From Nitrospira sp. (GTDB lineage: Bacteria > Nitrospirota > Nitrospiria > Nitrospirales > Nitrospiraceae), in the NCBI GenBank assembly GCA_030123605.1, contig CP126123.1:1240001-1304000 (forward strand): 64,000 nt of DNA. Reading direction: 5' to 3'. The translations under genes and the position numbers were made by a program. Below, in pieces: positions 10,844 through 19,537 of this stretch; position 1 is the stretch's first letter, and each line of letters opens with the position of its first letter. The notes beneath the pieces were generated by a model. The model searched no databases, was not told where the DNA came from, and saw only the letters and a program-made list of their open reading frames with translations.

Positions 10844-12129
10844 TACCGGCCCTTCCGGATCAGCCAACGGCGCAACAGGTCAAGCGCGGCCTGTGAGGAG
10901 CGCTGTTTGATGACGGTGCGGTCGCCGCCGTGAAAACGGAACTCCTTCGTGAACGCATCGTTCGGCCCTCCGTCCAACCCCACATAGACCAGGCCGACCG
11001 GTTTCGTTTCGGTGGCCCCTCCCGGCCCGGCGATGCCGGTCACGCTGAGACCGACGTTGGCGCCGCTTCGCTCACGCACGCCTCGTGCCATCGCGGCAGC
11101 CGTTTCGGCACTGACTGCCCCATGGCGGTCGATCACATCCGGTGGTACACCGAGCATCTGCACTTTCGCGCGGTTGCTGTAAGTGACGGCGACCCGATCC
11201 AGATAGGTCGAAGATCCTGCCACCTGTGTGAGCCGATGACCGATCAACCCGCCGGTACAGGATTCCGCCACCGCCAGGATAAACTTCCGTTCGTTCAGCA
11301 ATCGGCCGACCACCGATTCCATCGTCTCGTCTTCCTCTCCATAGAGAACGTCGCTGAGCCGTTCCCGAGCTTCCTCGAACAATGTCTCGATGGAGACAAC
11401 CCCTTGCTGTGTCGGCGCCGCCGGTCCGGTCAACGACACCATGATCTCCATCGGTGAGGCATAGATGCCGAGCTGGATCGGACTGCCTTTCGGAATGAGC
11501 CCGGTCAGTTTCTCGTCCACCAGCGATTCCGGTATACCGGACGTGTGGAGCACCCGCCGGACCATTGGAACCACGCCGGGCGCCTTTTTGCTATCCATCC
11601 AATGCTGCAATCGCGGCAGCACACCCTCCGTCACCATCGGTTCCATTTCTCGCGGCACTCCCGGCACCGCCGCGAGGAATCTCCCCTTCCAAATAAGCAC
11701 AAACCCCGGCGCGGTCCCGACCGGATTGGAAAGGATGTCGGCGCCGGCGGGAATCTTGGCCTGTCGAAACTGCGACCGGTTCGGCTTGCGCCCCCAGGAA
11801 GCCAGGCGGGCGGTCATCTCGTCCAATGCCGTCTTGCGCCGGGTCAATCGGTGGCCGGTCGCGTGCGCCACCGCCTCCCTTGTAAGGTCATCGACGGTCG
11901 GTCCCAGCCCACCTGTCAGGATCACCACCGCAACCCGTCGCGCCGCCGACTTCAACGCTGCGACGATGTCTGACAGATCGTCGCCGACCGTGGTCTTGTA
12001 CCGGAGTTCGACCCCGCAGGAGGCGAGCCGGTCGGCGATAAAGAGCGAATTGGTGTCGAGCCTTCCGCCGAGCAACAGTTCCGACCCAACGGCGATGGTT
12101 TCGGCGGTCCAGGTGTTCGTCTTGTTCAT
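10843..12129 (-). CDS. cinA: CinA-family protein / nicotinamide-nucleotide amidohydrolase
   Basis: A 428-residue two-domain protein. The N-terminal part (from MNKTNTWTAETIAVGSELL) is a molybdopterin-binding-like (MoCF) domain with DTNSLFIADRL and VILTGGLGPTVDDLT. The C-terminal part is the PncC domain, which deamidates NMN in pyridine-nucleotide salvage, with VAESCTGGLIGHRLTQVAGSS and GIAGPGGATETKPVG. Length matches full CinA. The ATG at 12127-12129 was chosen on family alignment; AAGGG lies about ten bases before it. Overlaps thpR by one base. Role in NMN repair is family knowledge. Confidence 0.94.
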   Translation of the reverse strand: MNKTNTWTAETIAVGSELLLGGRLDTNSLFIADRLASCGVELRYKTTVGDDLSDIVAALKSAARRVAVVILTGGLGPTVDDLTREAVAHATGHRLTRRKTALDEMTARLASWGRKPNRSQFRQAKIPAGADILSNPVGTAPGFVLIWKGRFLAAVPGVPREMEPMVTEGVLPRLQHWMDSKKAPGVVPMVRRVLHTSGIPESLVDEKLTGLIPKGSPIQLGIYASPMEIMVSLTGPAAPTQQGVVSIETLFEEARERLSDVLYGEEDETMESVVGRLLNERKFILAVAESCTGGLIGHRLTQVAGSSTYLDRVAVTYSNRAKVQMLGVPPDVIDRHGAVSAETAAAMARGVRERSGANVGLSVTGIAGPGGATETKPVGLVYVGLDGGPNDAFTKEFRFHGGDRTVIKQRSSQAALDLLRRWLIRKGR

Positions 12130-12176
12130 CAGGATCGAACCCTTGCGAAGGGAACGGTGGGTCAGGACCGCCTGCA

Positions 12177-12791
12177 CTATTGGATGTGGGCAAAATCGAG
12201 ATCGAAACTGACCTGTCCGCCGCCTGAAGGAAAGACCGTCAGCTTGGTCTTGGCCTGCGGGTCGAGGTCGGCATAGGGAAACTGCGCGATCACTTTGGCG
12301 CGATAGGCCGGCTGTTGCGGCCACACCGTCGTGCGGTCGCCCCGCGCGTCAAACCGAACCGTGGCCGGTTTGACGGTCCGACCATCCTGCTCCAACACCA
12401 CATAACTGTCTGCGGCAAAGTTCATCCGATCTCCATAAATCACCACGCTGACCAGGAGCTGTTCATTCGCCAACACCTGGGTGATGTCCTGCTCGGTCGG
12501 AATCTGGTCACGCAGCGACAGGTGATTGGCCATCACCAGTAGGCTCCCCAGCTTCGTCATGATGAAACCGCGGGGAGCGAGTTCGTCGCGTGCGCCGAAC
12601 CAGGCATAGAGTTGATCGGGAGACAGACGCTGTCGCGCCGCCGATTTGCCTCGCTCCAGAGCGACCTGGATCTGTTCCGAGGTCGGTTGCAGCTCGATGG
12701 CCTGCGACGGGACGGTCATGCTCCAACTCGTGATGAGGAGGAGACCGATCAACAACAGGCATCCGCTGGAGACTCTTCTGGATCTGCTCAT
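12177..12791 (-). CDS. Secreted protein, unknown function
   Basis: A 204-residue protein starting MSRSRRVSSGCLLLIGLLL with a classical signal peptide ending near PSQA-IELQ (about residue 31), so likely periplasmic. The mature protein has no Cys and alternates helix (TSEQIQVALERGKSAARQR) and beta-rich segments (VVLEQDGRTVKPATVRFDA, KLTVFPSGGGQVSFDLDF). I recognise no family. It lies 48 bases upstream of cinA on the same strand and may share its transcript, but a functional link is not evident. Confidence 0.7.
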   Translation of the reverse strand: MSRSRRVSSGCLLLIGLLLITSWSMTVPSQAIELQPTSEQIQVALERGKSAARQRLSPDQLYAWFGARDELAPRGFIMTKLGSLLVMANHLSLRDQIPTEQDITQVLANEQLLVSVVIYGDRMNFAADSYVVLEQDGRTVKPATVRFDARGDRTTVWPQQPAYRAKVIAQFPYADLDPQAKTKLTVFPSGGGQVSFDLDFAHIQ

Positions 12792-12936
12792 GCCGACCAG
12801 GCAGTACCAGATCGGTTTCGGCCTGTCAATTCATAGCCTGCGCCGCTCCGGATCTGTTGACAGCGCGCAAGACGAAATGCTAAAGACCTAGCTCTTAATC
12901 TTTTACATTATCAAGAAGTTGCCTGGAGGGTTCGTC

Positions 12937-13644
12937 ATGGCCAGCCCCGAACAACCACCCCGCCGTCAATTCGTCAATTTCACCTTCTATAAGATCGATC
13001 CGGCCTGGCGTCGGCTTTCCGAGGATGAACGTACCCGTGGAAAGCAGGAGTTTCTCCGCGCCGTGGAAGAGTACCAGGGCAAAGTCCTGGTGATCGCCTA
13101 CACGACGGTCGGTATCCGGGGCGACTGCGACTTGATGTTGTGGCGGATCAGTTATGAACTCGAATTGTTCCAAGAAATGAGTACGAAGATTTTGGCCTCC
13201 GGCTTGGGCAAATACCTGAGCAACCCCTACTCCTACCTGGCCATGACCAAACGTTCGATCTATGTCGATAACCACACGCATGAGAACCAGGAAAGTAAGC
13301 GGCTGACCGTGGTTCCCGGCAAGGCCAAGTACATCTTCGTCTATCCCTTCGTAAAGACCCGTGAGTGGTTCCTGCTCACGAAGGCCGCGAGACAGGGCAT
13401 GATGGACGAACACATCGAGGTCGGCCATCGCTTTCCGTCGGTCAAGCTCAACACGACCTATTCGTTCGGGCTCGACGACCAGGAATGGGTGGTTGCGTTC
13501 GAGAGCGACAAGCCGGAAGACTTTCTAGACCTCGTCATGGCGCTGCGGGAAACCGAGGGCAGCCGCTACACCTTGCGCGATACCCCGATCTTCACCTGCA
13601 TCCGCAAGAGTCTGAAGGAAACACTGGATACTCTGGGAGGTTGA
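12937..13644 (+). CDS. hemQ: Coproheme decarboxylase HemQ (chlorite dismutase family)
   Basis: HemQ converts iron-coproporphyrin III to haem b in the coproporphyrin-dependent pathway. The 236-residue product starts MASPEQPPRRQFVNFTFYKI after GGAGGG. The segment VYPFVKTREWFLL contains the tyrosine that forms the reactive radical in HemQ enzymes, and MMDEHIEVGHRF carries the proximal His. The block NTTYSFGLDDQEWVVAFESD is the core ferredoxin-like motif of the family. The TREW and DDQEWV features are those of HemQ and not of chlorite-degrading Cld, which has a distal Arg in a different context. A strong terminator follows at 13671. Other haem genes are not in the window. Confidence 0.9.
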   Translation: MASPEQPPRRQFVNFTFYKIDPAWRRLSEDERTRGKQEFLRAVEEYQGKVLVIAYTTVGIRGDCDLMLWRISYELELFQEMSTKILASGLGKYLSNPYSYLAMTKRSIYVDNHTHENQESKRLTVVPGKAKYIFVYPFVKTREWFLLTKAARQGMMDEHIEVGHRFPSVKLNTTYSFGLDDQEWVVAFESDKPEDFLDLVMALRETEGSRYTLRDTPIFTCIRKSLKETLDTLGG

Positions 13645-13670
13645 GGGCAGCCGACAGGCATGCCGATTTT

Positions 13671-13709
13671 ACGGCCTTCGGTCGCGAGACCGAAGGCCGT
13701 GTCGTTTTT
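13671..13709 (+). terminator. Rho-independent terminator after hemQ
   Basis: A perfect 13-base-pair stem (13671-13683 with 13688-13700) closed by a GCGA tetraloop is followed four bases later by TTTTT (13705-13709). It lies 26 bases after the hemQ stop and should end the transcript before the next gene. Confidence 0.9.
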
Positions 13710-13745
13710 GCACCGGCGGTCGCCCTGACAGCAGCCTGTAACTCC

Positions 13746-14408
13746 ATGTGCGCCCAAACGCCTCGGCCTTCCACACTTGACCACCGCGCAGCCCTCTTCT
13801 CGGCCTTGCTGCCTGGACTCGGACAACTGATCAGAGGTCGCCGTCGAGCTGGGTTGCTCTACGGTGCGGCCACTCTCCTCCTCATTGCATTGAGTTTGGC
13901 TCTCGGGCGCATTTCAGGGCGGGCCGCAGAGGTCTTTTTCTTCATGCTCCTGGCTCTTCCTTGGTGGGTATTGCAGAGTTATGACGCGGCACTGGGACCG
14001 ATCCCCGCCGGGTCAGACCTCATGAGAACGGGCCGGGCGGCCTGGGCGCGGGCACACGACATCCGATTTCTGGGGCTGCTGTTTCTGGTGAGCGCAGGCA
14101 ACGACGCCGTTATCATCGCGCAGAATCCCGACTATCTCCTGCCGTTTTTCTGCACCAAACTAGATGGCGCGGCCGGGTTTCTGACCAAAGCCCTCTCGCC
14201 CCTTCTCCACAGCCTGGTGGGCTATGGATTCCTTCGGGTCAAGCAATGGTCGCTGCTGGTCTATCTGGTCTACGCCGCCTATGGAACCACCAATGCCCTG
14301 GTGAACCTGACCTGTTTCGGCCCAGGCCGCATCCGCAACACCCTCCTCATCGCCCTGATCGTCTTCACGAGTTATATTGTCTGGCGACGGAGGGTTTTTC
14401 GCCGCTGA
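13746..14408 (+). CDS. Multi-pass membrane protein, unknown
   Basis: A 220-residue protein starting MCAQTPRPSTLDHRAAL, with about five or six membrane segments (for example LLYGAATLLLIALSLAL, VFFFMLLALPWWVL, NTLLIALIVFTSYIVW). The N-terminal ALLPGLGQLIRGRRRAG resembles the GLGQ-x-x-GR motif of TM2-like proteins. The gene has no good ribosome binding site, and the frame stays open upstream into hemQ, so the start is uncertain. It follows the hemQ terminator by 37 bases. No family assigned. Confidence 0.6.
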   Translation: MCAQTPRPSTLDHRAALFSALLPGLGQLIRGRRRAGLLYGAATLLLIALSLALGRISGRAAEVFFFMLLALPWWVLQSYDAALGPIPAGSDLMRTGRAAWARAHDIRFLGLLFLVSAGNDAVIIAQNPDYLLPFFCTKLDGAAGFLTKALSPLLHSLVGYGFLRVKQWSLLVYLVYAAYGTTNALVNLTCFGPGRIRNTLLIALIVFTSYIVWRRRVFRR

Positions 14409-14511
14409 CCTTCGCATCCGGCGACGATTGTCCGAGCTTTGACAGTCGGGTTGAGCCTGTGTTACCTCTAAGCAGTCACCTGACCCCGCAACATCAGACG
14501 GAGCAGATCCC

Positions 14512-14724
14512 ATGGCCGATAACAACGCCGTCTATGCCGTCCGCTTTCCCGACGGGTCCGTCAGCCTCTATATCGACGAAGAATATGCCATCGAGCGAGG
14601 CATAGATCCAGCCAAGCTGGTGCGTGTCGAAATCCCTCGCGAACTGTTCGTCAGCGGCACCATCCAGCAAATCCGAGAATACGTGGCGGTCTATCTGGAA
14701 ACCAGCCATCAGGGCACAGCCTGA
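14512..14724 (+). CDS. Small protein, unknown function
   Basis: A 70-residue acidic protein, MADNNAVYAVRFPDGSVSLY, with GGAG eight bases before the ATG. It has the feel of a small single-domain beta-alpha protein (VYAVRFPDGSVSLYIDEEYAIERG). No membrane segment or known motif. It stands 34 bases upstream of a larger unknown gene on the same strand and probably forms an operon with it. Confidence 0.7.
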   Translation: MADNNAVYAVRFPDGSVSLYIDEEYAIERGIDPAKLVRVEIPRELFVSGTIQQIREYVAVYLETSHQGTA

Positions 14725-14758
14725 GCGAACCTTTTACGTCGCACGAGGGTCCCACACG

Positions 14759-15928
14759 ATGTCCGCATTGCTCACCCAAGATCTCATCGCCTCCACCATC
14801 GACCAATTCCCGATCCAAGGCCGGATCATGCTGAAGCTCCTGCTACTGCAACATTTCGATATTACGCCGGAAGAAATCAGCTACATTGCAGCGGACCGCC
14901 CAGATCCGCGCTGCGTGGCCGGTACCAAGCCGATCCATCAGGTCGTCACGCAGGATGCCCTGCGCGATGTCACCAGCCGACGGGACGAGTATCGACGCCG
15001 GGTCCGGTTGCGGCGGGAACGGCTCTGGCTTCAAATGGAAGCGATGAGGGGCATGATAGCCTTGGCTGAAGGATTGGTCCGCGCCGCCGAAGCACTCTTG
15101 CACACAAAATTCAATATGCATGCCGATGCGGTGACCGCCATCAAGCAGCAGGCCCGTGCCGCGGTCCTCAAGCCGGCCATCCGGCTGTTGGAACGGCGAT
15201 GGGACGAGAACGACATTACTGCCGAGGCCTACCAGGAAGCCCGGTTGGGACTCGAAATGCAGACGCAGTTGCGTTTACTGGAAAAGTACCGAAAACGCTT
15301 CGAACTTTCCGAACGGGAATGGAAGACGATCAATGCCGCCCCCATGCAGGAGCACGAGGTGGGTCACATCTGGGGCATCCCTGCCGGCAGCCTGGCCGCA
15401 CGGAAGGTCAAATATCTTCACCAATACCTCCAGACCCTCCAAACCGCTCTGCAGCGCTCCTCGACAAAAGATGTCCCGGTGACGGCACCACTCGATCTAT
15501 GGAAAGAGACGCTCGCAGTGCTGGCTGAACGGCCGGTTGAGCGGTCGATTGCCGTCTATGACGGGTTGGAACGTACCGAAGACGCGCTGGTGGGCAAACT
15601 ACAGGCGTTTGTTTGGGGCACTCTGGGGGAAGATCTGGAAGCGAAATTTTGGTTGTCGCTCGTCCATGGCGCAAGCACGAATGCCGTCCACTCTGAACCG
15701 ACCCGCTCCCTGTTCGGCCTACAGCGGTTGCTGGCGACTCTGTCCGAGATCGACGGCAGTCCGGACGCGCTCGAACAGGAACTCCTGAGCCGCACCGCAC
15801 CGACGATGAAGGAAACCCTCACCCTGACCGATGAGACAGCCCAGCCCGCACCCGAGGAAGTCGGTGAAATGCAGCAACATGTGCTGAACAGCTTCATGGG
15901 CGAATCACATAACGACCTTCGACGATGA
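14759..15928 (+). CDS. Helical cytoplasmic protein, unknown
   Basis: A 389-residue, almost wholly helical protein with no signal peptide or membrane segment. It starts MSALLTQDLIASTIDQFPIQ behind GAGGG. Charged helices dominate (DVTSRRDEYRRRVRLRRERL, residues about 70-90, and KYRKRFELSEREWKTI). A helix near 105-130 may be a coiled coil. The C-terminus is acidic and Pro-rich. I do not recognise a family. It follows the 70-residue gene by 34 bases and precedes an OB-fold gene; the three may be a conserved lineage-specific set. Confidence 0.75.
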   Translation: MSALLTQDLIASTIDQFPIQGRIMLKLLLLQHFDITPEEISYIAADRPDPRCVAGTKPIHQVVTQDALRDVTSRRDEYRRRVRLRRERLWLQMEAMRGMIALAEGLVRAAEALLHTKFNMHADAVTAIKQQARAAVLKPAIRLLERRWDENDITAEAYQEARLGLEMQTQLRLLEKYRKRFELSEREWKTINAAPMQEHEVGHIWGIPAGSLAARKVKYLHQYLQTLQTALQRSSTKDVPVTAPLDLWKETLAVLAERPVERSIAVYDGLERTEDALVGKLQAFVWGTLGEDLEAKFWLSLVHGASTNAVHSEPTRSLFGLQRLLATLSEIDGSPDALEQELLSRTAPTMKETLTLTDETAQPAPEEVGEMQQHVLNSFMGESHNDLRR

Positions 15929-15978
15929 AGACGAGAGTTTTTTTTCGCCGCCTCCTTCTCAGGCCGGAGTGAATTTTG

Positions 15979-15984
15979 TATAAT
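15979..15984 (+). promoter_or_regulatory. Possible -10 element (TATAAT)
   Basis: A perfect TATAAT lies nine bases before the likely ATG of the next gene. A start of transcription six or seven bases later would fall almost on the start codon, giving a near-leaderless message. There is no convincing -35, so this is a weak call. Confidence 0.3.
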
Positions 15985-15993
15985 CCTCCCATC

Positions 15994-16434
15994 ATGCGCT
16001 GGTTCAACGGCGGACGGGACTTTCAATCCAACGGTAGTCGACGTGTCGCCCTCATGCTCGGCGCGCTGGCCTTCGCAACATGGGTCATGCCTCTAGTTTC
16101 GACTTTCGCTTCGGTAATGGTTGAAGTGACGGAACTCTTGGCCCATCCTGACCACTATGACCATCAGGTCGTGACCGTCAGCGGGCGGGTCACGAGTTTT
16201 CAACTCGCCACCAACCGCGACGGACACCCGGCTTTCGGATTTCTTCTCCAGGATACGGCGGGAACAGTGAAGGTCGTGGGGCTTGGAAAAACGGATGTGC
16301 GGGAAGGTGACTATGTGGTGGTGGAAGGGATCTTTAGCCGTCTGCGTCAAGCCGGCCGTGCCATCGTCTACAACGAAATCAAGGCCACCTCGGTCCAATC
16401 CATGACCAGAATGAATCCCGATCTGGTCGGTTGA
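15994..16434 (+). CDS. Exported OB-fold protein
   Basis: A 146-residue protein starting MRWFNGGRDFQSNGSRR with a signal-like hydrophobic segment (VALMLGALAFATWVMPLVSTFA). The mature part VEVTELLAHPDHYDHQVVTVSGRV, GFLLQDTAGTVKVVGLG and REGDYVVVEGIF reads as a five-stranded OB fold of the tRNA_anti/CcmE-like type that occurs in exported proteins. The exact role is not known. The start was chosen after the TATAAT; an upstream TTG in frame is less likely. It converges on the peptidase gene at 16711. Confidence 0.65.
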   Translation: MRWFNGGRDFQSNGSRRVALMLGALAFATWVMPLVSTFASVMVEVTELLAHPDHYDHQVVTVSGRVTSFQLATNRDGHPAFGFLLQDTAGTVKVVGLGKTDVREGDYVVVEGIFSRLRQAGRAIVYNEIKATSVQSMTRMNPDLVG

Positions 16435-16700
16435 CTCTCCTCCTGTCTTCCTGCTCAAACTCCCGATTCAGGTCGCGAATCGTCGCGCGTGATGCCCCCG
16501 AATGAACCTCTCCGTAGCCATCCAGGGCTGAACGGTCACGGCATTGGATGATCCGAACGCCATTCCATCACGTTCTGCTTCAGATCTCCGCCGAATTTCG
16601 TCCTGTCCGAAGCTCCCTTGCCACGGCGCGGTGATGGGGTCATGCACAGCGCGTGAACCCATCGTCTTAACGACGCAGGCGTAGCGAACAGGCACGCACA

Positions 16701-16730
16701 GCCCATTTCGTTACCAATAACGAAACGGGC
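16701..16730. terminator. Strong hairpin containing the stop codon of the peptidase gene
   Basis: GCCCATTTCGTTA (16701-16713) can pair with TAACGAAACGGGC (16718-16730) around a CCAA loop, with one mismatch. The minus-strand TAA stop (16711-16713) of the peptidase gene is inside the stem. There is no T-run, so it is a terminator-like or RNA-stabilising hairpin between two convergent genes and not a standard rho-independent terminator. Confidence 0.45.
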
Positions 16731-17277
16731 CCGAATCGAGATGGACGAACTTGCCGCGCGGATAATAGCCGACTCCGCCGCAGCCCAGTCGTAAGGCGAC
16801 CTCCCGCAGGGTTCGCAGCGGCACGCCGGGAATCTGCACATCCACGGCCTGCCCCAACACATGGTAGCTGTTGCGCGCCGCACGCGTACCGATCCTGATG
16901 AGGTGTTCGTTGTATTCGGGAGAACGATAGCCGGATACGACATGCACGTCTCGACGGCCGCCGATACGTTTCTGGACCAGATTGACGAACTCGATGAGCC
17001 GTATGTCCATCATCATCGATTCGTTCGTATGGTGGCACCGCAGCAGATAGTTCAGTTCGTTGAGCGCGCCTTGATCGTAGGTGCCTGCTTCGGTCCGGTA
17101 CGTGACGGACAACCGCTCGTCGGTCTGCAGATTGTAGAGACTCAATCGTCCTTCCGGAAGTCGTGCCGTCCAACCGTCGGACGGCAAAGCCAGACGCGCA
17201 ACCGCCAGCACCATCCCGACCGCCGTCGTACGCAAGAACCGTCGTCTGGTCCACAGTGACGCTGCATCGGATGTCAT
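16711..17277 (-). CDS. Exported murein endopeptidase-like protein (DUF882/MepK, peptidase M15 type)
   Basis: A 188-residue exported zinc peptidase-like protein. The N-terminus RRRFLRTTAVGMVLAVARLA has a twin-arginine (Tat-type) signal. The three zinc ligands of the family are present: His139 and Asp146 in SYHVLGQAVDV, and His179 in FVHLDSGPFRYW, with the substrate loop VVSGYRSPEYNE. E. coli MepK cleaves peptidoglycan crosslinks (family knowledge). The start was taken at ATG 17277; the C-terminus lies in a hairpin. It is separated from the upstream regulator gene by 338 bases. Confidence 0.85.
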   Translation of the reverse strand: MTSDAASLWTRRRFLRTTAVGMVLAVARLALPSDGWTARLPEGRLSLYNLQTDERLSVTYRTEAGTYDQGALNELNYLLRCHHTNESMMMDIRLIEFVNLVQKRIGGRRDVHVVSGYRSPEYNEHLIRIGTRAARNSYHVLGQAVDVQIPGVPLRTLREVALRLGCGGVGYYPRGKFVHLDSGPFRYW

Positions 17278-17615
17278 CTGGTCGCTCCCGCCGGGGATTC
17301 AGCCGGCCGTCTTGTCCGGACTGGCACACCTTGCACCCGACAGAAACAGGGCAACAATGGGACTGGTGTGCGTCGTTCGCAACCAACTCGTCACTCACAA
17401 CGACACGTCACAAGGAATGCCGTCAGGCGATGTCCTCACAACGCCTCGGAATGAACGAGGTTGCAAGCCTTTGTGGTTGGATACCGTCTTACTTAACAAA
17501 ACCAAGCCGGTCGGTCAACTCTTTTGCACACATTCCCCTCCGTCATACGCACACCAACAGGCAAGCCGATCACACGCATGAAGGCATCCGCACCGTGCAA
17601 CGGCCCGGGATCGCA
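17278..17615. other. Intergenic region, no gene seen
   Basis: About 340 bases between the peptidase gene and the upstream regulator gene. I see no convincing open frame, terminator hairpin or repeat. It should hold the promoter of the peptidase gene. Confidence 0.4.
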
Positions 17616-19028
17616 TCAATGGTCCGACGTCCAGGCCCGTTGGGGCACACCGAGGGTCCGCCGCGCGTCGAGGGTGCGTTCCATTCCATATTGCCTCAGC
17701 CGCCGATACAGCGTCGATCGGCTGATGCCCAACTCGTGCGCAGCGCGACTCAAGTTTCCCTGGGACAGCGTGAACGCCTTCAGGATCAGGTCCGTCTCGA
17801 TCCGCTGCTGGTTGACCTTGAGAGAAATCGATTCCTCCCCCCCTCGCTCGGCCTGCTGGGGAATCCCCAAATCCACCGGCGTGACATGCCTTCCCTCCGC
17901 CATCACGACCGCGCGCCCGATCTTCCCGGACAGTTCACGCACATTGTCCGGCCAGGCATAGGCACGCATCGCCTCCAGAGCCTCGCGCGTGAAACCATGC
18001 ATCTGCGTCTTGCCGTGAGTCTCAGCCTGCCGCAGGAATGCCATCGCCATCAACAACACATCGTCACCGCGTTCCCGCAACGGAGGCACATTGATGTGCA
18101 CCGTCCCCAACTGCGCATAGAGATCTTTCCGAAACGTCCCTTTCTCAACCGCTTCTTTGAGACTCACCGTGCCGGCCGTGATGATGCGGACATTCATCTC
18201 GATCGGCTGTTGCCCGCCGATCCGTTCAAAGGTCCGATCTTGCAAGCACCGCGACAACTTGGCCTGCAAGGCAGAAGGAAGCTCGTTGACCTCATCAAGG
18301 AACAAGGTCCCGCTCTCGGCCCGTTCGATCTTGCCTGTTTTCAGGACGACGCCTCCCGCAGACCCATGCCGTTCTTCTCCGAACAGTTCCGCCTCCAACA
18401 GACCCTCCGGAATCGCTCCGCAGTTGAGGGAAATGAACGGCGCCTGCCTTCGTTCCCCCCGTTGATGAATCGCTTTCGCCGTCAGTTCCTTGCCCGTTCC
18501 GCGTTCTCCGGTGATAAAGATCGGCACATCCGTGGTGGCGACCTTTCGAATCGCATCGAAAATGCGACGGATACCGGGGCTGGTGCCGAGCATGCCGTCG
18601 AACTCTTCACGGCCTCCTCGCGACGCTTCGTCAAGGCCTTCCCGTTCAAGTTCCGCCAGCCAGACGGCGCGCCGCACAACACTCTTCAAGAGATTCAGGT
18701 CGAGAGGCTTGGACAGCACGTCGAATGCGCCCTCCCGAACGGCCTGTACAGCGATCTTCCGTTCCGATTCCTCCGTATAGACGACGACCTTCACGGGGCA
18801 ACCGGCCTGCCTCAATTCGTGCAGGACCGACACACCATCTTTGGAAGCAGGGTTGGACGACGGTTCCAAACCCAGGAGGATGACGAGCGGTTCCTCTTCT
18901 TGAATCAAATCCAGTACCTTGTGAGTCGGGTCGGCCCGAAGGATCTCGTATCCATCTTCGATCGCCGACTTCAACGTCGCCACGATCGATTCATCCTCTT
19001 CAACGATCACTATCTTTGGTTTTGCCAC
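17616..19028 (-). CDS. NtrC-type AAA+ regulator with degenerate receiver and GAFTGA loop
   Basis: A 470-residue protein with the order receiver, AAA+, Fis-type DNA-binding helix-turn-helix. The receiver keeps the acidic pocket (VIVEEDES) and Lys (LSKPLD), but its phosphorylated Asp is replaced by Gly (Gly53 in VILLGLEPS). The AAA+ domain has Walker A GERGTGKE (174-181) and Walker B GTLFLDEVNELP. The loop that contacts sigma-54, GAFTGA, is HGSAGG (221-226). The HTH ends the protein (LSRAAHELGISRSTLYRRLRQYG). The receiver layout resembles the PrsR group of PEP-CTERM regulators. Without GAFTGA it probably cannot activate sigma-54 in the standard way; it may repress or activate by other means (inference). 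Confidence 0.88.
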   Translation of the reverse strand: MAKPKIVIVEEDESIVATLKSAIEDGYEILRADPTHKVLDLIQEEEPLVILLGLEPSSNPASKDGVSVLHELRQAGCPVKVVVYTEESERKIAVQAVREGAFDVLSKPLDLNLLKSVVRRAVWLAELEREGLDEASRGGREEFDGMLGTSPGIRRIFDAIRKVATTDVPIFITGERGTGKELTAKAIHQRGERRQAPFISLNCGAIPEGLLEAELFGEERHGSAGGVVLKTGKIERAESGTLFLDEVNELPSALQAKLSRCLQDRTFERIGGQQPIEMNVRIITAGTVSLKEAVEKGTFRKDLYAQLGTVHINVPPLRERGDDVLLMAMAFLRQAETHGKTQMHGFTREALEAMRAYAWPDNVRELSGKIGRAVVMAEGRHVTPVDLGIPQQAERGGEESISLKVNQQRIETDLILKAFTLSQGNLSRAAHELGISRSTLYRRLRQYGMERTLDARRTLGVPQRAWTSDH

Positions 19029-19115
19029 GATGGCCTCCTTTCAACTCGTGAAACATAGAACGACGGTCTGGCTGGACCATCGTCTCGCTGTTCGTGATAC
19101 GTACCGATCAAGCCT

Positions 19116-19523
19116 TTATTGGCGGGCCTGTGACGAGAGAGGCACCGGAGGATCGAGGGAGTGACACATGAACACGTCCACGCCGAACGTCTTCACAAGA
19201 TCAAGCCGGGAACCGTTTGGCGGCGTATCCAGCGGCTGATCCACCATCGCGATGATCGGAACCTTCGGCCACAGGCTCCTGAGACGGGGTACGGTCGAGT
19301 GAAGCGGCGTGGGAAGGGAGGGTAGCTCGACCACAATGACATCCGGATGAAGGTCCCGCAGATCACGTTCCAGTTGATCAACCGGTGAACTCAGCGTGGC
19401 CTGATAGCCGTGCAATGCGCAGCGGTCTGCACAGCGGAACCCGGCCTTGAGGTCTTCATAGACCAGCGCGATCTTCGGCCGTCTCGCCGTCCGTTGATTC
19501 GATATGTCCCGCAATCGCACCAT
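19116..19523 (-). CDS. Stand-alone pseudo-receiver protein
   Basis: A 135-residue protein, MVRLRDISNQRTARRPKIAL, with a receiver-like fold (IALVYEDLKAGFRCADRCALHGY, then PDVIVVELPSLP). The usual phosphorylated Asp is Glu66 in VVELP and the conserved Lys is not evident, so it is probably not phosphorylated, or is locked on. The ATG at 19521-19523 follows GAGGTG. It is 14 bases after a small gene and about 90 bases upstream of the degenerate regulator, and may interact with it. Confidence 0.65.
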   Translation of the reverse strand: MVRLRDISNQRTARRPKIALVYEDLKAGFRCADRCALHGYQATLSSPVDQLERDLRDLHPDVIVVELPSLPTPLHSTVPRLRSLWPKVPIIAMVDQPLDTPPNGSRLDLVKTFGVDVFMCHSLDPPVPLSSQARQ

Positions 19524-19537
19524 AGGCCCCAATCACC

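Noticed and set aside
17163-19058. Long antisense open frame (about 631 codons) opposite the NtrC-like gene
   Set aside because: The composition is rich in His, Arg and Gln without any motif, and the opposite strand has all the AAA+ signatures.
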